A DNA stretch of 64,000 nucleotides from positions 124,001 through 188,000 of the forward strand of contig NZ_JABWMJ010000009.1 in NCBI RefSeq assembly GCF_013366375.1. Reading direction: 5' to 3'. Below, piece after piece: positions 41,554-50,203 of the stretch. Numbering within the stretch: position 1 is the stretch's first letter; each line of letters starts with the position of its first letter. The notes below the pieces were generated by a model. The model worked only from the letters and a program-made list of their open reading frames with translations, searched no databases and was not told where the DNA came from. The position numbers were made by a program, and so were the translations under genes. Source of the stretch: Rhizobacter koreensis (GTDB lineage: Bacteria > Pseudomonadota > Gammaproteobacteria > Burkholderiales > Burkholderiaceae_C).

Positions 41554-43551
41554 TCAGATCGCGGCAGCCTCGGTCGGCTCGTGCCGGCGCGGCTCGTCGT
41601 GCGCGAGCGCGTAGCGCCCGGCCCACGCGAGGATGCGTCGCGACGCATCCTCGCGCACGGAAGGGGTGCCCTCGCCGAGAAAGCCGTGCGTCTCGCCCGG
41701 ATACAGCACGAGCTCGGTCGGTGCCCTCCCGGTGCGGTAAAGGCTGACGAACAGCTCCTCCGACTGCGCCTTGGGGCAGCGCTCGTCGTCCTTGCCCTGC
41801 ATGAACAGCGTCGGCGTGCTCGCGCGTTCGATGTGATGCAGCGGCGACATGCGGCGCGCGACGTCGCGGTCGAAGTACGGCTTGGTGTCGATGTAGAACG
41901 GCTGCGCGTAGTAGCCGCCGTCGGACGTGCCGTAGTGCGTCTCGACGTCGCCGACCGGTGCCATCACCACCGCGGCGCGAAACGCATCGGTATGGCCGAT
42001 CGCCCACGCGCTGAGGAACCCGCCGTACGACTTGCCGCCGATCGCGACGCGTTCGTCGCAGACGCCTTCGTTGCGCAGCGCGTCGATGGCGGCCAGGTGC
42101 TGCGGCAGGTCGAGCTCGCCCCAGTGCCCGTTGATGCGCTGGCAGAACTCGCGGCCGTAGCTTGCCGAACCGACCGCATTGAGCGCAAGGACGACCCAGC
42201 CTTCGCAGCACAACACCTGCCAGAACACGTTGGTGTCGTAGTCGAGCAGCGCGAACGCGTTGGGGCCGCCGTGGGCGTCGTTCCAGAGCGGCTTGGGGCC
42301 TGCTGCGCCGGTGTCGGCGCGCAGCAGCCAGCCTTCGATGCGCTCGCTGCCGCCCTGGCCGTCGGGGACGTCGAACGTGCGCGCCTCGACCGCGATCGGC
42401 ATGCGCGCGGCCCACCACGCGTTCAGCGCGCTGATGCGGCGCTCGTCGGAGCCGTCGCGGGCGCAAGTCCAGACCTCGCTCGGGTCGGCGGGCGTGACGC
42501 TGCTGAAGACGAGGCGCCGGTCGGTGCAGCCGAACGCCGCCATCTGGCGATCGCCGCCGAGCAGCACGCTGAGCTCGCCGCCCGGGACCGTGATCGACGC
42601 GAGCTGATGGCGACCGTGCCAGGCGCGCACAAACACGATCGAGGTGCCGTCGGCGCTCCAGTAGAGGCTCTCCTCCTGGCCGACGTCGACCTCGTCCCCG
42701 CCGAGCGCATCGACCTTGCCGGATGCGACATCGACGACCCAGAGCTGCGGCTCGGCGTCAGCCTCCTCGACCGCGCCGGTGAACGCGACGTGCCTGCCGT
42801 CGGGCGACCACGCCGGCTGCATCACCATCGCGTGGTCGAACGTGATCCGCCGGTGCGAGCCGCCATCGATGTCGTGGACCCAGAGGTCGTAGGCGTGCGC
42901 GTAGCGGCCCTCGCGGGTCCGCGCATACGCGATGCGGGTGCCGTCGGCCGAGACGTCGAATCCCTGCACGTCGAAGGGGCCGTCGCTGAGGCGCCGCCGC
43001 TCGCCGCTCGCGACGTCGAGCATGAAGAGGTGCACCTCGCGCGCCAGCACGTAGCCCTCGCCGTCCTCCTTGTACGGCAGGCGCCACGCGACCTCGGGCG
43101 AGCTCGGCTTGCGCTGCGGGGGCTCCTGGTCGGACCGTTCGCCGCGGCGGTCGGGATCGACCGCGACCGAAGCGGTGACGACGAGGCGCTTGCCGTCAGG
43201 CATCCAGCGCAGGTCGCTGACGCTCTTGTCGAAGTGGCCCACCTGGCGCGGCTCGCCGCCGTCCCGCGCCATCACGAAGACCTGCGTCGCGTCGCCACCG
43301 CGGCTCGACAGGAACGCGATCTGCGAGCCGTCGGGCGAGAGGCGCAGCGACTCGTCGCTCACCGCGCCGAAGGTGAGCTGGCGCGATGCGCTGGTGTCGA
43401 GGGCGAACTGCCAGAGGTGCGTGCGATAGGTGTCGGCCTCCCGGTCGATCGAACGCACGGCGGCGACTGCGAGGTCGAGGCCGGCGACGGCGTGGATCTT
43501 GGAGACCTTGCGGTGAAGGTAGAGGTCGTCGACAGTGAACGGGCGGGTCAT
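41554..43551 (-). CDS. S9 family peptidase (prolyl oligopeptidase-type)
   Basis: A 665-residue serine peptidase with an N-terminal beta-propeller (WD-like repeats SPDGSQIAFLSSRGG, MPDGKRLVVTA, SADGTRIAYARTREG, SPDGRHVAFTG) and a C-terminal alpha/beta hydrolase domain from about residue 400. The nucleophile is Ser508 in GGKSYGGFLSA, the acid is Asp588/589 in GKDDERC, and the His is His622 in GETHGF. It is similar to acylaminoacyl/dipeptidyl aminopeptidases. No signal sequence is visible, so it is probably cytosolic. The gene ends 80 bases after serA on the same strand. Confidence 0.93.
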   Translation of the reverse strand: MTRPFTVDDLYLHRKVSKIHAVAGLDLAVAAVRSIDREADTYRTHLWQFALDTSASRQLTFGAVSDESLRLSPDGSQIAFLSSRGGDATQVFVMARDGGEPRQVGHFDKSVSDLRWMPDGKRLVVTASVAVDPDRRGERSDQEPPQRKPSSPEVAWRLPYKEDGEGYVLAREVHLFMLDVASGERRRLSDGPFDVQGFDVSADGTRIAYARTREGRYAHAYDLWVHDIDGGSHRRITFDHAMVMQPAWSPDGRHVAFTGAVEEADAEPQLWVVDVASGKVDALGGDEVDVGQEESLYWSADGTSIVFVRAWHGRHQLASITVPGGELSVLLGGDRQMAAFGCTDRRLVFSSVTPADPSEVWTCARDGSDERRISALNAWWAARMPIAVEARTFDVPDGQGGSERIEGWLLRADTGAAGPKPLWNDAHGGPNAFALLDYDTNVFWQVLCCEGWVVLALNAVGSASYGREFCQRINGHWGELDLPQHLAAIDALRNEGVCDERVAIGGKSYGGFLSAWAIGHTDAFRAAVVMAPVGDVETHYGTSDGGYYAQPFYIDTKPYFDRDVARRMSPLHHIERASTPTLFMQGKDDERCPKAQSEELFVSLYRTGRAPTELVLYPGETHGFLGEGTPSVREDASRRILAWAGRYALAHDEPRRHEPTEAAAI

Positions 43552-43631
43552 GAATCGGCTCGAGCGTGGCGGTGAGGTGGATCGTCGAGCGCCGGCCGCG
43601 CAGCCGAAACGCGGCGCGGCGCCCCCGGCGT

Positions 43632-44867
43632 TCAGTAGAGGATGCGGCAGCGGATCGTGTCGGGCACCTGGCACATCTCGGCCAGGGCCGGGTCGGAACC
43701 CTCCTGGTCGACGTCGATCACGACGTAGCCGACCTCCTCGTTGGTGCTGAGGTACTGCGCGGCGATGTTGATGCCGGCGGCCGAGAGCCGCTCGTTGACG
43801 TGCGCGAGAACGCCCGGCACGTTGCGGTGGATGTGCAGCAGGCGGCTGCGCCCGGTGTGCTGCGGCAGCGCGACCTCGGGGAAGTTGACCGCCGAGGTGG
43901 TCGAACCGTTGCTGCTGTAGCGAATCAGCTTGGCGGCGACTTCCTTGCCGATGTTGACCTGCGCCTCCGATGTCGAGCCGCCGATGTGCGGCGTCAGCAG
44001 CACGTTGTCGAAGCGCGTGAGCGCCGACGTGAAGACCGGGTCGTTGCCCTGCGGCTCGACGGGGAACACGTCGATCGCGGCGCCGTGCAGGTGCCGGCTT
44101 TCGAGCGCGGCGGCGAGTGCGTCGATGTCGACCACGGTGCCGCGCGAGGCATTGACGAGGTGGCTGCCGCGCTTCATGCGCGCGAGCTGGGCGGCGCCGA
44201 TCATGTTCATGGTCTCGGGCGTCTCGGGCACGTGCAGCGTCACCACGTCGGCGACCTCGAGCAGCTCGTCGAGGCTGGCTGCCTCGCGTGCATTGCCGAG
44301 CGGCAGGCGCGCCTCGACGTCGCGGAACACCACGTTCATGCCGAGCTGCTCGGCGAGCACGCCGATCTGCGTGCCGATGTGACCGTAGCCGACGATGCCG
44401 AGCGTCTTGCCGCGCGCCTCGTACGAGTCGGCGGCACTCTTCATCCAGCCGCCGCGATGCAGGATCGCGTTCTTCTCGGGGATGCCGCGCAGCAGCATGA
44501 TGATCTCGGCGAGCACCAGCTCGGCGACGCTGCGCGTGTTCGAGAACGGCGCATTGAACACCGGGATGCCGAGCCGCATCGCCGTCTTCAGGTCGACCTG
44601 GTTGGTGCCGATGCAGAAACAGCCGAGCGCCGTGAGCCTGGGCGCGTGGCGCAGCACGTCGCCGGTGACCTGCGTGCGCGAGCGGATGCCGAGGAAGTGC
44701 GCGTCGGCGACCGCGTCGAGCAGGTCGGCACCAGCGAGCGCCTTCGGGTGCGTGACGATGTGGGTGTAACCCTCGCGCTGCAGCGCCTCGACCGCCGAAG
44801 GGTGAATGCCTTCGAGGAGGACCGCCTTGAGCTGGCTGCGCGGACGGGAAAGGCGGGAAGGATTCAT
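43632..44867 (-). CDS. serA: D-3-phosphoglycerate dehydrogenase
   Basis: SerA oxidises 3-phosphoglycerate in serine biosynthesis. The 411-residue length and C-terminal ACT domain (RSRLLHIHRNVPGVLAHVNERLSA, serine-binding) match the E. coli-type enzyme that is inhibited by serine. NAD motif GIVGYGHIGTQIGVLAEQ is intact. Active-site residues are in NASRGTVVD (Arg), the Glu of FPVEPQ and the His of LTPHIGGST. The gene diverges from the hybrid sensor kinase, with their starts 122 bases apart. Confidence 0.95.
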   Translation of the reverse strand: MNPSRLSRPRSQLKAVLLEGIHPSAVEALQREGYTHIVTHPKALAGADLLDAVADAHFLGIRSRTQVTGDVLRHAPRLTALGCFCIGTNQVDLKTAMRLGIPVFNAPFSNTRSVAELVLAEIIMLLRGIPEKNAILHRGGWMKSAADSYEARGKTLGIVGYGHIGTQIGVLAEQLGMNVVFRDVEARLPLGNAREAASLDELLEVADVVTLHVPETPETMNMIGAAQLARMKRGSHLVNASRGTVVDIDALAAALESRHLHGAAIDVFPVEPQGNDPVFTSALTRFDNVLLTPHIGGSTSEAQVNIGKEVAAKLIRYSSNGSTTSAVNFPEVALPQHTGRSRLLHIHRNVPGVLAHVNERLSAAGINIAAQYLSTNEEVGYVVIDVDQEGSDPALAEMCQVPDTIRCRILY

Positions 44868-44989
44868 CGCAGGCGCCGAGCAAGCAGCGCGCCTGCGACC
44901 GCGCGCGGAGCACCTTGGTTATGCTCGCCGCGCCCGCCCTGCGGCGGCGTCGCTCGCGCCTCGTCACTGAACCTCCGCTTGAACCCCGC

Positions 44990-47149
44990 ATGTTGACCGC
45001 GCCGGCCACGCCGTCCGCCAGCACCGACCCCAAGCCGCTGCTGTCGTTGCGAATGCTGGCCACCGCCTGCGTGGTGGTTCTGATCGCCGTCTACGCGACC
45101 GTCGGCGCGATGCGGTACCGCCAGCTGCGTGCCGAAACCGAGGTGCGGCTCGACCGTGCCCTGCGCATCGCCGTGGAGCACGCGCTCAAGGTGTTCGACA
45201 CCAACGACGCACTGCTCGAGCAGGCGCTCGACACCCTGGGCGACGACGCGCCGGCGCGCCTCGCGCAGCGCGCGCCGGTGCTCGAGGAAGAGTTCCGCCG
45301 CGTCACGCGCAACAGGCCGCAGGTGCAGGCGATCGAGGTCCGCAGCGCCGACGGCGGTCGGCTGCTGGCCGCGGTCGGCAGCGCCGCCGACCCCGCCCCG
45401 GCGGCATTCGACCGGACGCGCCTCGCCCCGACCGGCATGCACTTCTCGGTGCGGGCTGCCGCGCCGGGCGCCGCCAGGCCGATCGACATGAGCCGCGCGC
45501 GCGTTCACGCCGATGGGCGCTTCGCCGGAACGGTGTCGGTGACGGTGCGGCCGGCGACCTTCGAGCAGTTCCACCGCGACCTCGTCGCCGACGAACCGGG
45601 CCTGGCGATCACGATGCTTCGCGACGACGGCCTCATCCTCACGCGCTGGCCGCTGCTGCCCGGCGCGCCGTCGGCGCTGGCGGCGAGCAGCCCGGTGATG
45701 GCGCGCATCCGCGCCGGCCAGACACGCGGCGACGCGCACGGCGTGTCGTCGGTCGACGGCCGCGAGCGCCTGCTGCGCTTCAGCCGGGTCGGCGACTACC
45801 CGGTCTACCTCGGTAGCGGCATGGAAGTGCGCGAGATCACCCGGCGCTGGCTGCAGGAAATGGCCTGGCTCGCCGCCTTCGGCGTGCCGCCGCTGATCGG
45901 TCTCTTCCTCGCCGCTCGGGTCGCGCTGCGCCGCACGCGCGAGGCGCTCGGCTCGGCGCGCCGCCTGCAGGACGAGATGGTGGCGCGCCGCCAGGTCGAG
46001 GAGGCGCTGCTGCAGGCGCAGAAGCTCGAGGCGCTCGGCCGCCTGACCGGCGGGGTCGCGCACGACTTCAACAACACGCTGATGGTGATCAGCAGCAACC
46101 TGTTCGTGCTCAGGCACCGCCACCCCGACGCCGGCACCCAGCAGGTCGAGTCGATGGATCGCGCCGTCGCGTCGGCGACGCAGCTGACGCGCCAGCTGCT
46201 CGCGTTCTCGCGTCGCCAGGCGCTGGTGCCCGAGCACGTGCGGCTGCAGGACCGGCTCCCCGCGCTGGCGTCCCTTCTGGCGCCGGTGCTCGGCGCGCCG
46301 ATCGAGCTCGCCGTCAGCGTCGACGCCGACTGCCGGCCGATTCGGGTCGACCCCGCCGAGCTCGAGCTGGGGCTCATCAACCTCGCGATCAACGCGCGCG
46401 ACGCAATGCCGGCGAGCGGGCGCTTTCGCCTCTCGGCCTGCAACGTCGGGCACGCAGTGCCAGCCATGCGCGAAGGCCCGGCGGTGTTGATCGAGGCGGT
46501 CGACAGCGGCACCGGCATCGACGGCGCGGTGATCGACAAGGTGTTCGAGCCCTTCTTCACCACCAAGCCGGTGGGCGAAGGCACCGGGCTCGGACTCAGC
46601 CAGGTGTACGGCCTGTGCCGGCGTGCCGGCGGCACGGCGACGATCGAGAGCGAGCCCGGCCGCGGCACCACCGTGCGGCTCTACTTCCCTGCCGCCGACG
46701 AGCCCGCCGAAGATGCGGTCGCGCCCGCACCGGCGGCGCGGCGCGCGCTCGGCAAGAAGGTGCTGGTCGTCGAGGACAACGACGCCGTCGCGGCCGCACT
46801 GCAGCCGCTGCTCGAGTCGATCGGCTGCAGCGTCGTCCGCCTCGACCGCGGCCGCGCGGCCGAGGAGTGGCTGGCGCGCCAGTCGCGCCTGCCCGACCTG
46901 GTGCTCACCGACGTCGTGATGCCGGGCGAGGTCGACGGCCTCAAGCTCGCCCGGCACGTGCGCGCGACCTACCCCGGCGTCGGCATCGTCGTCATGACGG
47001 GACACGCCGAGCAGCTCGACACCATCGCCGGGCACGGCTTCGCGATCATTCCCAAGCCGTGCTCGGTCGAGGTGCTCGCCGCCGCGATCGAGCGCGGCAC
47101 CGACGGCGCGGCGCCGACCGGCGCGGGCCAGGCGGCATCGGTCGCGTGA
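44990..47149 (+). CDS. membrane-bound hybrid histidine kinase with receiver domain
   Basis: A 719-residue sensor: TM1 (about 22-42), a periplasmic domain of about 245 residues of the double-Cache-like kind, TM2 (about 292-311), a HisKA domain with the phosphoryl His358 in GGVAHDFNN, an HATPase_c domain (N box NLAINARDAM near 464-473, G box GEGTGLGLSQ), and a C-terminal receiver with Asp641 in VLTDVVMPG. The ligand is unknown. The start could be the ATG at 44915 or 44990; neither has a strong ribosome site and I favoured the shorter because it begins the transmembrane architecture sooner. The output regulator is not adjacent. Confidence 0.9.
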   Translation: MLTAPATPSASTDPKPLLSLRMLATACVVVLIAVYATVGAMRYRQLRAETEVRLDRALRIAVEHALKVFDTNDALLEQALDTLGDDAPARLAQRAPVLEEEFRRVTRNRPQVQAIEVRSADGGRLLAAVGSAADPAPAAFDRTRLAPTGMHFSVRAAAPGAARPIDMSRARVHADGRFAGTVSVTVRPATFEQFHRDLVADEPGLAITMLRDDGLILTRWPLLPGAPSALAASSPVMARIRAGQTRGDAHGVSSVDGRERLLRFSRVGDYPVYLGSGMEVREITRRWLQEMAWLAAFGVPPLIGLFLAARVALRRTREALGSARRLQDEMVARRQVEEALLQAQKLEALGRLTGGVAHDFNNTLMVISSNLFVLRHRHPDAGTQQVESMDRAVASATQLTRQLLAFSRRQALVPEHVRLQDRLPALASLLAPVLGAPIELAVSVDADCRPIRVDPAELELGLINLAINARDAMPASGRFRLSACNVGHAVPAMREGPAVLIEAVDSGTGIDGAVIDKVFEPFFTTKPVGEGTGLGLSQVYGLCRRAGGTATIESEPGRGTTVRLYFPAADEPAEDAVAPAPAARRALGKKVLVVEDNDAVAAALQPLLESIGCSVVRLDRGRAAEEWLARQSRLPDLVLTDVVMPGEVDGLKLARHVRATYPGVGIVVMTGHAEQLDTIAGHGFAIIPKPCSVEVLAAAIERGTDGAAPTGAGQAASVA

Positions 47150-47177
47150 TGAACTCCGAAACGAGCCCCCGGCGCCG

Positions 47178-48020
47178 ATGATCGTCCACGTCGTCGACGG
47201 CACCTACGAGCTGTTCCGTCACTTCCACGGACTGCGCCGCTTCACCAAGGGCAAGGACCGGCCGTTCGGCGGCGCGGTCGGCGTGCTGCAGACGGTGCTC
47301 GAGATGATCGAACAGGGCGCGACGCACCTCGGCGTCGCGACCGACCACGTGATCGAGTCGTTCCGCAACCGGCTGTGGGACGGCTACAAGACCGGAGAAG
47401 GCATCGAGCCGGCGCTGCTCGCTCAGTTCCACCCGCTCGAAGAGGGCCTGCGCGCGCTCGGCGTCGCGACCTGGGCGATGACCGAGCTCGAGGCCGACGA
47501 CGCCCTCGCGTCGGCGGCGCATCTCGCCAGCGCCGACCCGCGCGTCGACAAGGTCTGCATCTGGACGCCCGACAAGGATCTCGCGCAGTGCGTCGACGGC
47601 GATCGCGTGGTGCAGGTCGACCGCAAGGGCAAGCAGATCCGCAACGCCGACGCGGTGCGCGTCAAGTTCGGCGTCGTCCCGGCGCAGATCCCCGACTACC
47701 TGGCGCTGGTGGGCGACACCGCCGACGGCTACCCGGGCATCCGCGGCATCGGCCCGGTCGGCGCGGCGCAGCTGCTGAACCGCCACGGCCCGATCGAGTC
47801 GTTCCCGCAGAGCGTGCTCGGCGCGCAGCGCGAGCTCGCGCTGCTTTTCAAGGACCTGGCAACCCTGCGCGCCGACGCGGCGCTGTTCGACGACGTCGAC
47901 GAGCTGCGCTGGGCGGGGCCGACGCCGGCGTTCGAGGCGTGGGCCGAGCACGCCGGGTCGCCGCGCCTCGTGGAGCGCGCGCGCAAGGCGTGGATGAAGG
48001 TCGAACGAGCGGCCGGATGA
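47178..48020 (+). CDS. stand-alone 5'-3' exonuclease (FEN/PolA N-terminal-like)
   Basis: A 280-residue flap-endonuclease-like nuclease corresponding to the N-terminal domain of DNA polymerase I. Metal-binding acidic residues occur in VDGTYELF, VIESFRNRLWDGYKTGEGIE, LEADDALA, TPDKDLAQCV and VGDTADGYPGIRGIGPVGAAQLL (a helix-hairpin-helix-like segment). It should remove RNA primers or flaps, or process gapped DNA. The ATG lies 28 bases after the sensor kinase stop. It is not fused to polymerase. The role of the stand-alone form in this organism is unknown. Confidence 0.85.
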   Translation: MIVHVVDGTYELFRHFHGLRRFTKGKDRPFGGAVGVLQTVLEMIEQGATHLGVATDHVIESFRNRLWDGYKTGEGIEPALLAQFHPLEEGLRALGVATWAMTELEADDALASAAHLASADPRVDKVCIWTPDKDLAQCVDGDRVVQVDRKGKQIRNADAVRVKFGVVPAQIPDYLALVGDTADGYPGIRGIGPVGAAQLLNRHGPIESFPQSVLGAQRELALLFKDLATLRADAALFDDVDELRWAGPTPAFEAWAEHAGSPRLVERARKAWMKVERAAG

Positions 48021-48168
48021 CGCAGACCTGCGCGCAGCGCACGATCGCCAGCGCGCGGCGGCCCGCCGCGGTGCTGCGCATCGAGCCACACGCGCGCCGC
48101 CGAACGCCTGCCAGCTGCCGCTGACGCGGCGCCGAGCGGCGCTGACGTGCCGCCCGAGTCCCGCGAGG

Positions 48169-48399
48169 TCAGGGTTCGCGCCGCGCCTCGCGGAGCACGC
48201 CGGCCAGGCCGTCGCGACCGCTTGCCGCGCGCCACACCAGCGCGGCGCCGGCCGCCAGCCGCGCCGCGCGAGCCAGGCCCGAACCGCCCCCGCGGGTCAG
48301 CAGCCAGATGCCGGCGAGCAAGGTGACCCAGTGCTCGCCGGGCACGCTCGGGCGCTGCTCGTCGAGTTGCCGCAAGCGTTCGAACCAGTTGGTGTCCAT
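48169..48399 (-). CDS. small membrane-anchored hypothetical protein
   Basis: A 76-residue protein with a short charged N terminus (MDTNWFERLRQLDEQRP) followed by hydrophobic segments (HWVTLLAGIWLLT and ARAARLAAGAALVW) and a basic C terminus. I do not recognise a family. An AAAGGA ribosome site is placed properly for the ATG at 48399, better than for the in-frame ATG two codons earlier at 48405. It sits alone, convergent with the exonuclease gene. Confidence 0.55.
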   Translation of the reverse strand: MDTNWFERLRQLDEQRPSVPGEHWVTLLAGIWLLTRGGGSGLARAARLAAGAALVWRAASGRDGLAGVLREARREP

Positions 48400-48771
48400 C
48401 GGCATTCCTTTCGTCTCGTGCGGGCCGGCTCGCCGCGTCTGCGGTGCGTCGGCAACACGGATGCCCGCGACGCGGTGTCGACCCGCGCGGCGCTGCAGCG
48501 TGCACGCGCCGACAGGCGTTGCAAGCCTCGTGCGAGTGCCGACCGGCGCGACCTGAGGTGCGCGATCGCACGGGCTCACGCTGACGACGCACGGCGCAAC
48601 GGGCTTGCGATCGAAGGCGAGCACCGCGCTCGCTGCGACAGCGTTCGATCGACGAGGTTGACGCAAGCCTTCGCTCGGGCCGACGATGAGCGCACGCGCC
48701 CGCGTACCGGACCGCTGCAGGCAGCGAGACCCGCCGCGCGGGCATCCACCGCACCTCGGGCTCGCCACGCC
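48400..48771. other. intergenic stretch, no gene seen
   Basis: About 370 bases separate two divergent genes. All six frames show only scattered, Arg-rich, shadow-like reading frames. No RNA fold, repeat or promoter box stands out to me. It presumably contains both promoters of the flanking genes. Confidence 0.5.
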
Positions 48772-49155
48772 ATGCCGATCGAACTCAACCACACCATCGT
48801 GCACGCGCGCGACCCGGCAGCGTCGGCGCACTGGCTGGCCGACCTGCTCGGGCGACCGGCGCCGGTGCGCCTCGGGCCGTTCCATGCGGTCGCGCTCGAC
48901 AATCGCGTCACGCTCGACTTCATCGAGGCCGGGCCGCAGCTCACCGTCGAGCACTACGCCTTCCTCGTCGACGACGCGGCGTTCGACGCGATCTTCGGGC
49001 GCATCCAGGCGCGCGGCCTCGCGTACTGGGCCGATCCGGCCCACCGCCAGCCGGGTCGCATCAACCACCATGACGGCGGCCGCGGCGTGTACTGGGACGA
49101 CCCCGACGGGCACGTTCTCGAGATCATCACGCGGCCCTACGCAAGTGCCGGCTGA
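48772..49155 (+). CDS. VOC-superfamily (glyoxalase/dioxygenase-like) protein
   Basis: A 127-residue VOC-fold protein. It begins MPIELNHTIVHARDP with the first strand/His, and the second half shows EHYAFLVDDAAFDAIF and GRGVYWDDPDGHVLEIITRPY, where the DPDGHVLEI segment carries the family's metal ligand Glu. Relatives include glyoxalase I, fosfomycin resistance proteins and extradiol dioxygenases; the substrate here is unknown. The start ATG at 48772 is supported by the family-like beginning; no strong ribosome site is visible. Confidence 0.85.
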   Translation: MPIELNHTIVHARDPAASAHWLADLLGRPAPVRLGPFHAVALDNRVTLDFIEAGPQLTVEHYAFLVDDAAFDAIFGRIQARGLAYWADPAHRQPGRINHHDGGRGVYWDDPDGHVLEIITRPYASAG

Positions 49156-49222
49156 CCCGCCTCGGCAACCCTGTTTTCGCCCCGCCCCCGCGGTGCTATA
49201 AGGATCGCCCCGGCGCTCGCCG

Positions 49223-49241
49223 GAGCGGCCCACGGCCGCTC
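49223..49241 (+). repeat. perfect 8-bp inverted repeat upstream of PEP-CTERM gene
   Basis: GAGCGGCC and GGCCGCTC flank a 3-base CAC loop, so the transcript could form a short, GC-only hairpin. It lies 54 bases before the PEP-CTERM start at 49296 and 67 bases after the VOC stop. There is no T-tract after it, so it is not an obvious rho-independent terminator; a 5'-leader structure is equally possible. In GC-rich DNA such palindromes can occur by chance. Confidence 0.4.
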
Positions 49242-49295
49242 TCGTCCTCTCGAGCGCACCGCCACGGCTTCAACTGCTTGCTGGAGGAACGTTCG

Positions 49296-50039
49296 ATGCG
49301 CAACCTGTACGGGTCGATCCGGCTGACCGCTGCTGCCCTGCTCCTCGTCGGCGCCACGCTGCCGAGCCATGCCTTGCCGGTCATCGCCAACGGCGGCTTC
49401 GAGTCGGGCTTGGCGGGATGGACCCGCGTCGACCAGCTCGGCAGCGAAGGCACCTTCGCGGCGCAGACCGGCACCGCGAGTCCGGTCAACGGCTTCAGCG
49501 TGCCGCCGCCGCCCGGCGGCACGACGGCCGCGATGACCGACGCACAGGGTCCGGGCGCGCACCTGCTGTACCAGGACTTCGTCGCCAGCGCCGGCTCGGG
49601 CCTGCTGCGCTTCGACCTCTTCATCGCCAACGACGCGAGCGCCTTCTTCGCGCCGAACACCCTCGACTTCGCGACGCCGACACTCAACCAGCAGGTGCGC
49701 GTCGACATCGTGCGGCCGACCGTCGACCCGTTCACCATGGCCGGCAGCGACATCCTGCGCACGCTCTTCGTGTCGACGCCGGGCAGCCCGCTGACCAGCG
49801 GCTACACCACCATCTCCACCTACATCGGCGACCTGCTCGCGGCCAACGCCGGGCAGACGCTGCGCCTGCGCTTCGCCGAGACCGACAACGTGTTCACCCT
49901 GCGCGCCGGCGTCGACAACGTGTCCATCGTCGCGGCGGTGCCCGAGCCCGGCTCGACGCTGCTGCTGCTCGCCGCCGCCCTGCCGCTGTGGCTCGGCTGG
50001 CGCGGCGGCCGCGCCGCCGTCCGCACGCGCCGCACCTGA
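49296..50039 (+). CDS. PEP-CTERM sorting-domain exported protein
   Basis: A 247-residue protein with an N-terminal signal peptide (MRNLYGSIRLTAAALLLVGATLPSHA) and the C-terminal PEP-CTERM signal: VPEPGSTLLLLAAALPLWL followed by a basic tail. Such proteins are processed by the exosortase EpsH/XrtA and are usually linked to exopolysaccharide matrix. The middle begins LPVIANGGFESGLAGW, a choice-of-anchor type beta-sandwich. No exosortase gene is in the window. The start at 49296 has GGAGG eight bases ahead; an ATG at 49278 is in frame but less well placed. The function is unknown. Confidence 0.88.
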   Translation: MRNLYGSIRLTAAALLLVGATLPSHALPVIANGGFESGLAGWTRVDQLGSEGTFAAQTGTASPVNGFSVPPPPGGTTAAMTDAQGPGAHLLYQDFVASAGSGLLRFDLFIANDASAFFAPNTLDFATPTLNQQVRVDIVRPTVDPFTMAGSDILRTLFVSTPGSPLTSGYTTISTYIGDLLAANAGQTLRLRFAETDNVFTLRAGVDNVSIVAAVPEPGSTLLLLAAALPLWLGWRGGRAAVRTRRT

Positions 50040-50203
50040 GCTCGCCCGCGTCGCCGGCGCGCGGCCGGGCGGCTCGCGAGCCGACCGCGGCCGTGCCGAG
50101 GGCATCGTTCCGTTTCCTCGTTCCGCTTTCCTCGTTTCGATCGCTCGTCCGATCGCCCGGGCTCGCCGACGTTCACGAGCCGACCCACCGACAGGAGGCC
50201 CCG

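Noticed and set aside
41554-45063. Very long minus-strand open frame that spans the S9 peptidase and continues through serA
   Set aside because: Only the 41554-43551 part resembles a protein family. The upstream part is the wrong frame of serA and has Arg/Ala-rich shadow composition.
49156-49222. Candidate sigma-54 promoter before the PEP-CTERM gene
   Set aside because: I looked for GG-N10-GC with the usual flanks. The nearest match, near the TTGCT at 49273, has 12 instead of 10 bases between GG and GC, so it does not fit.
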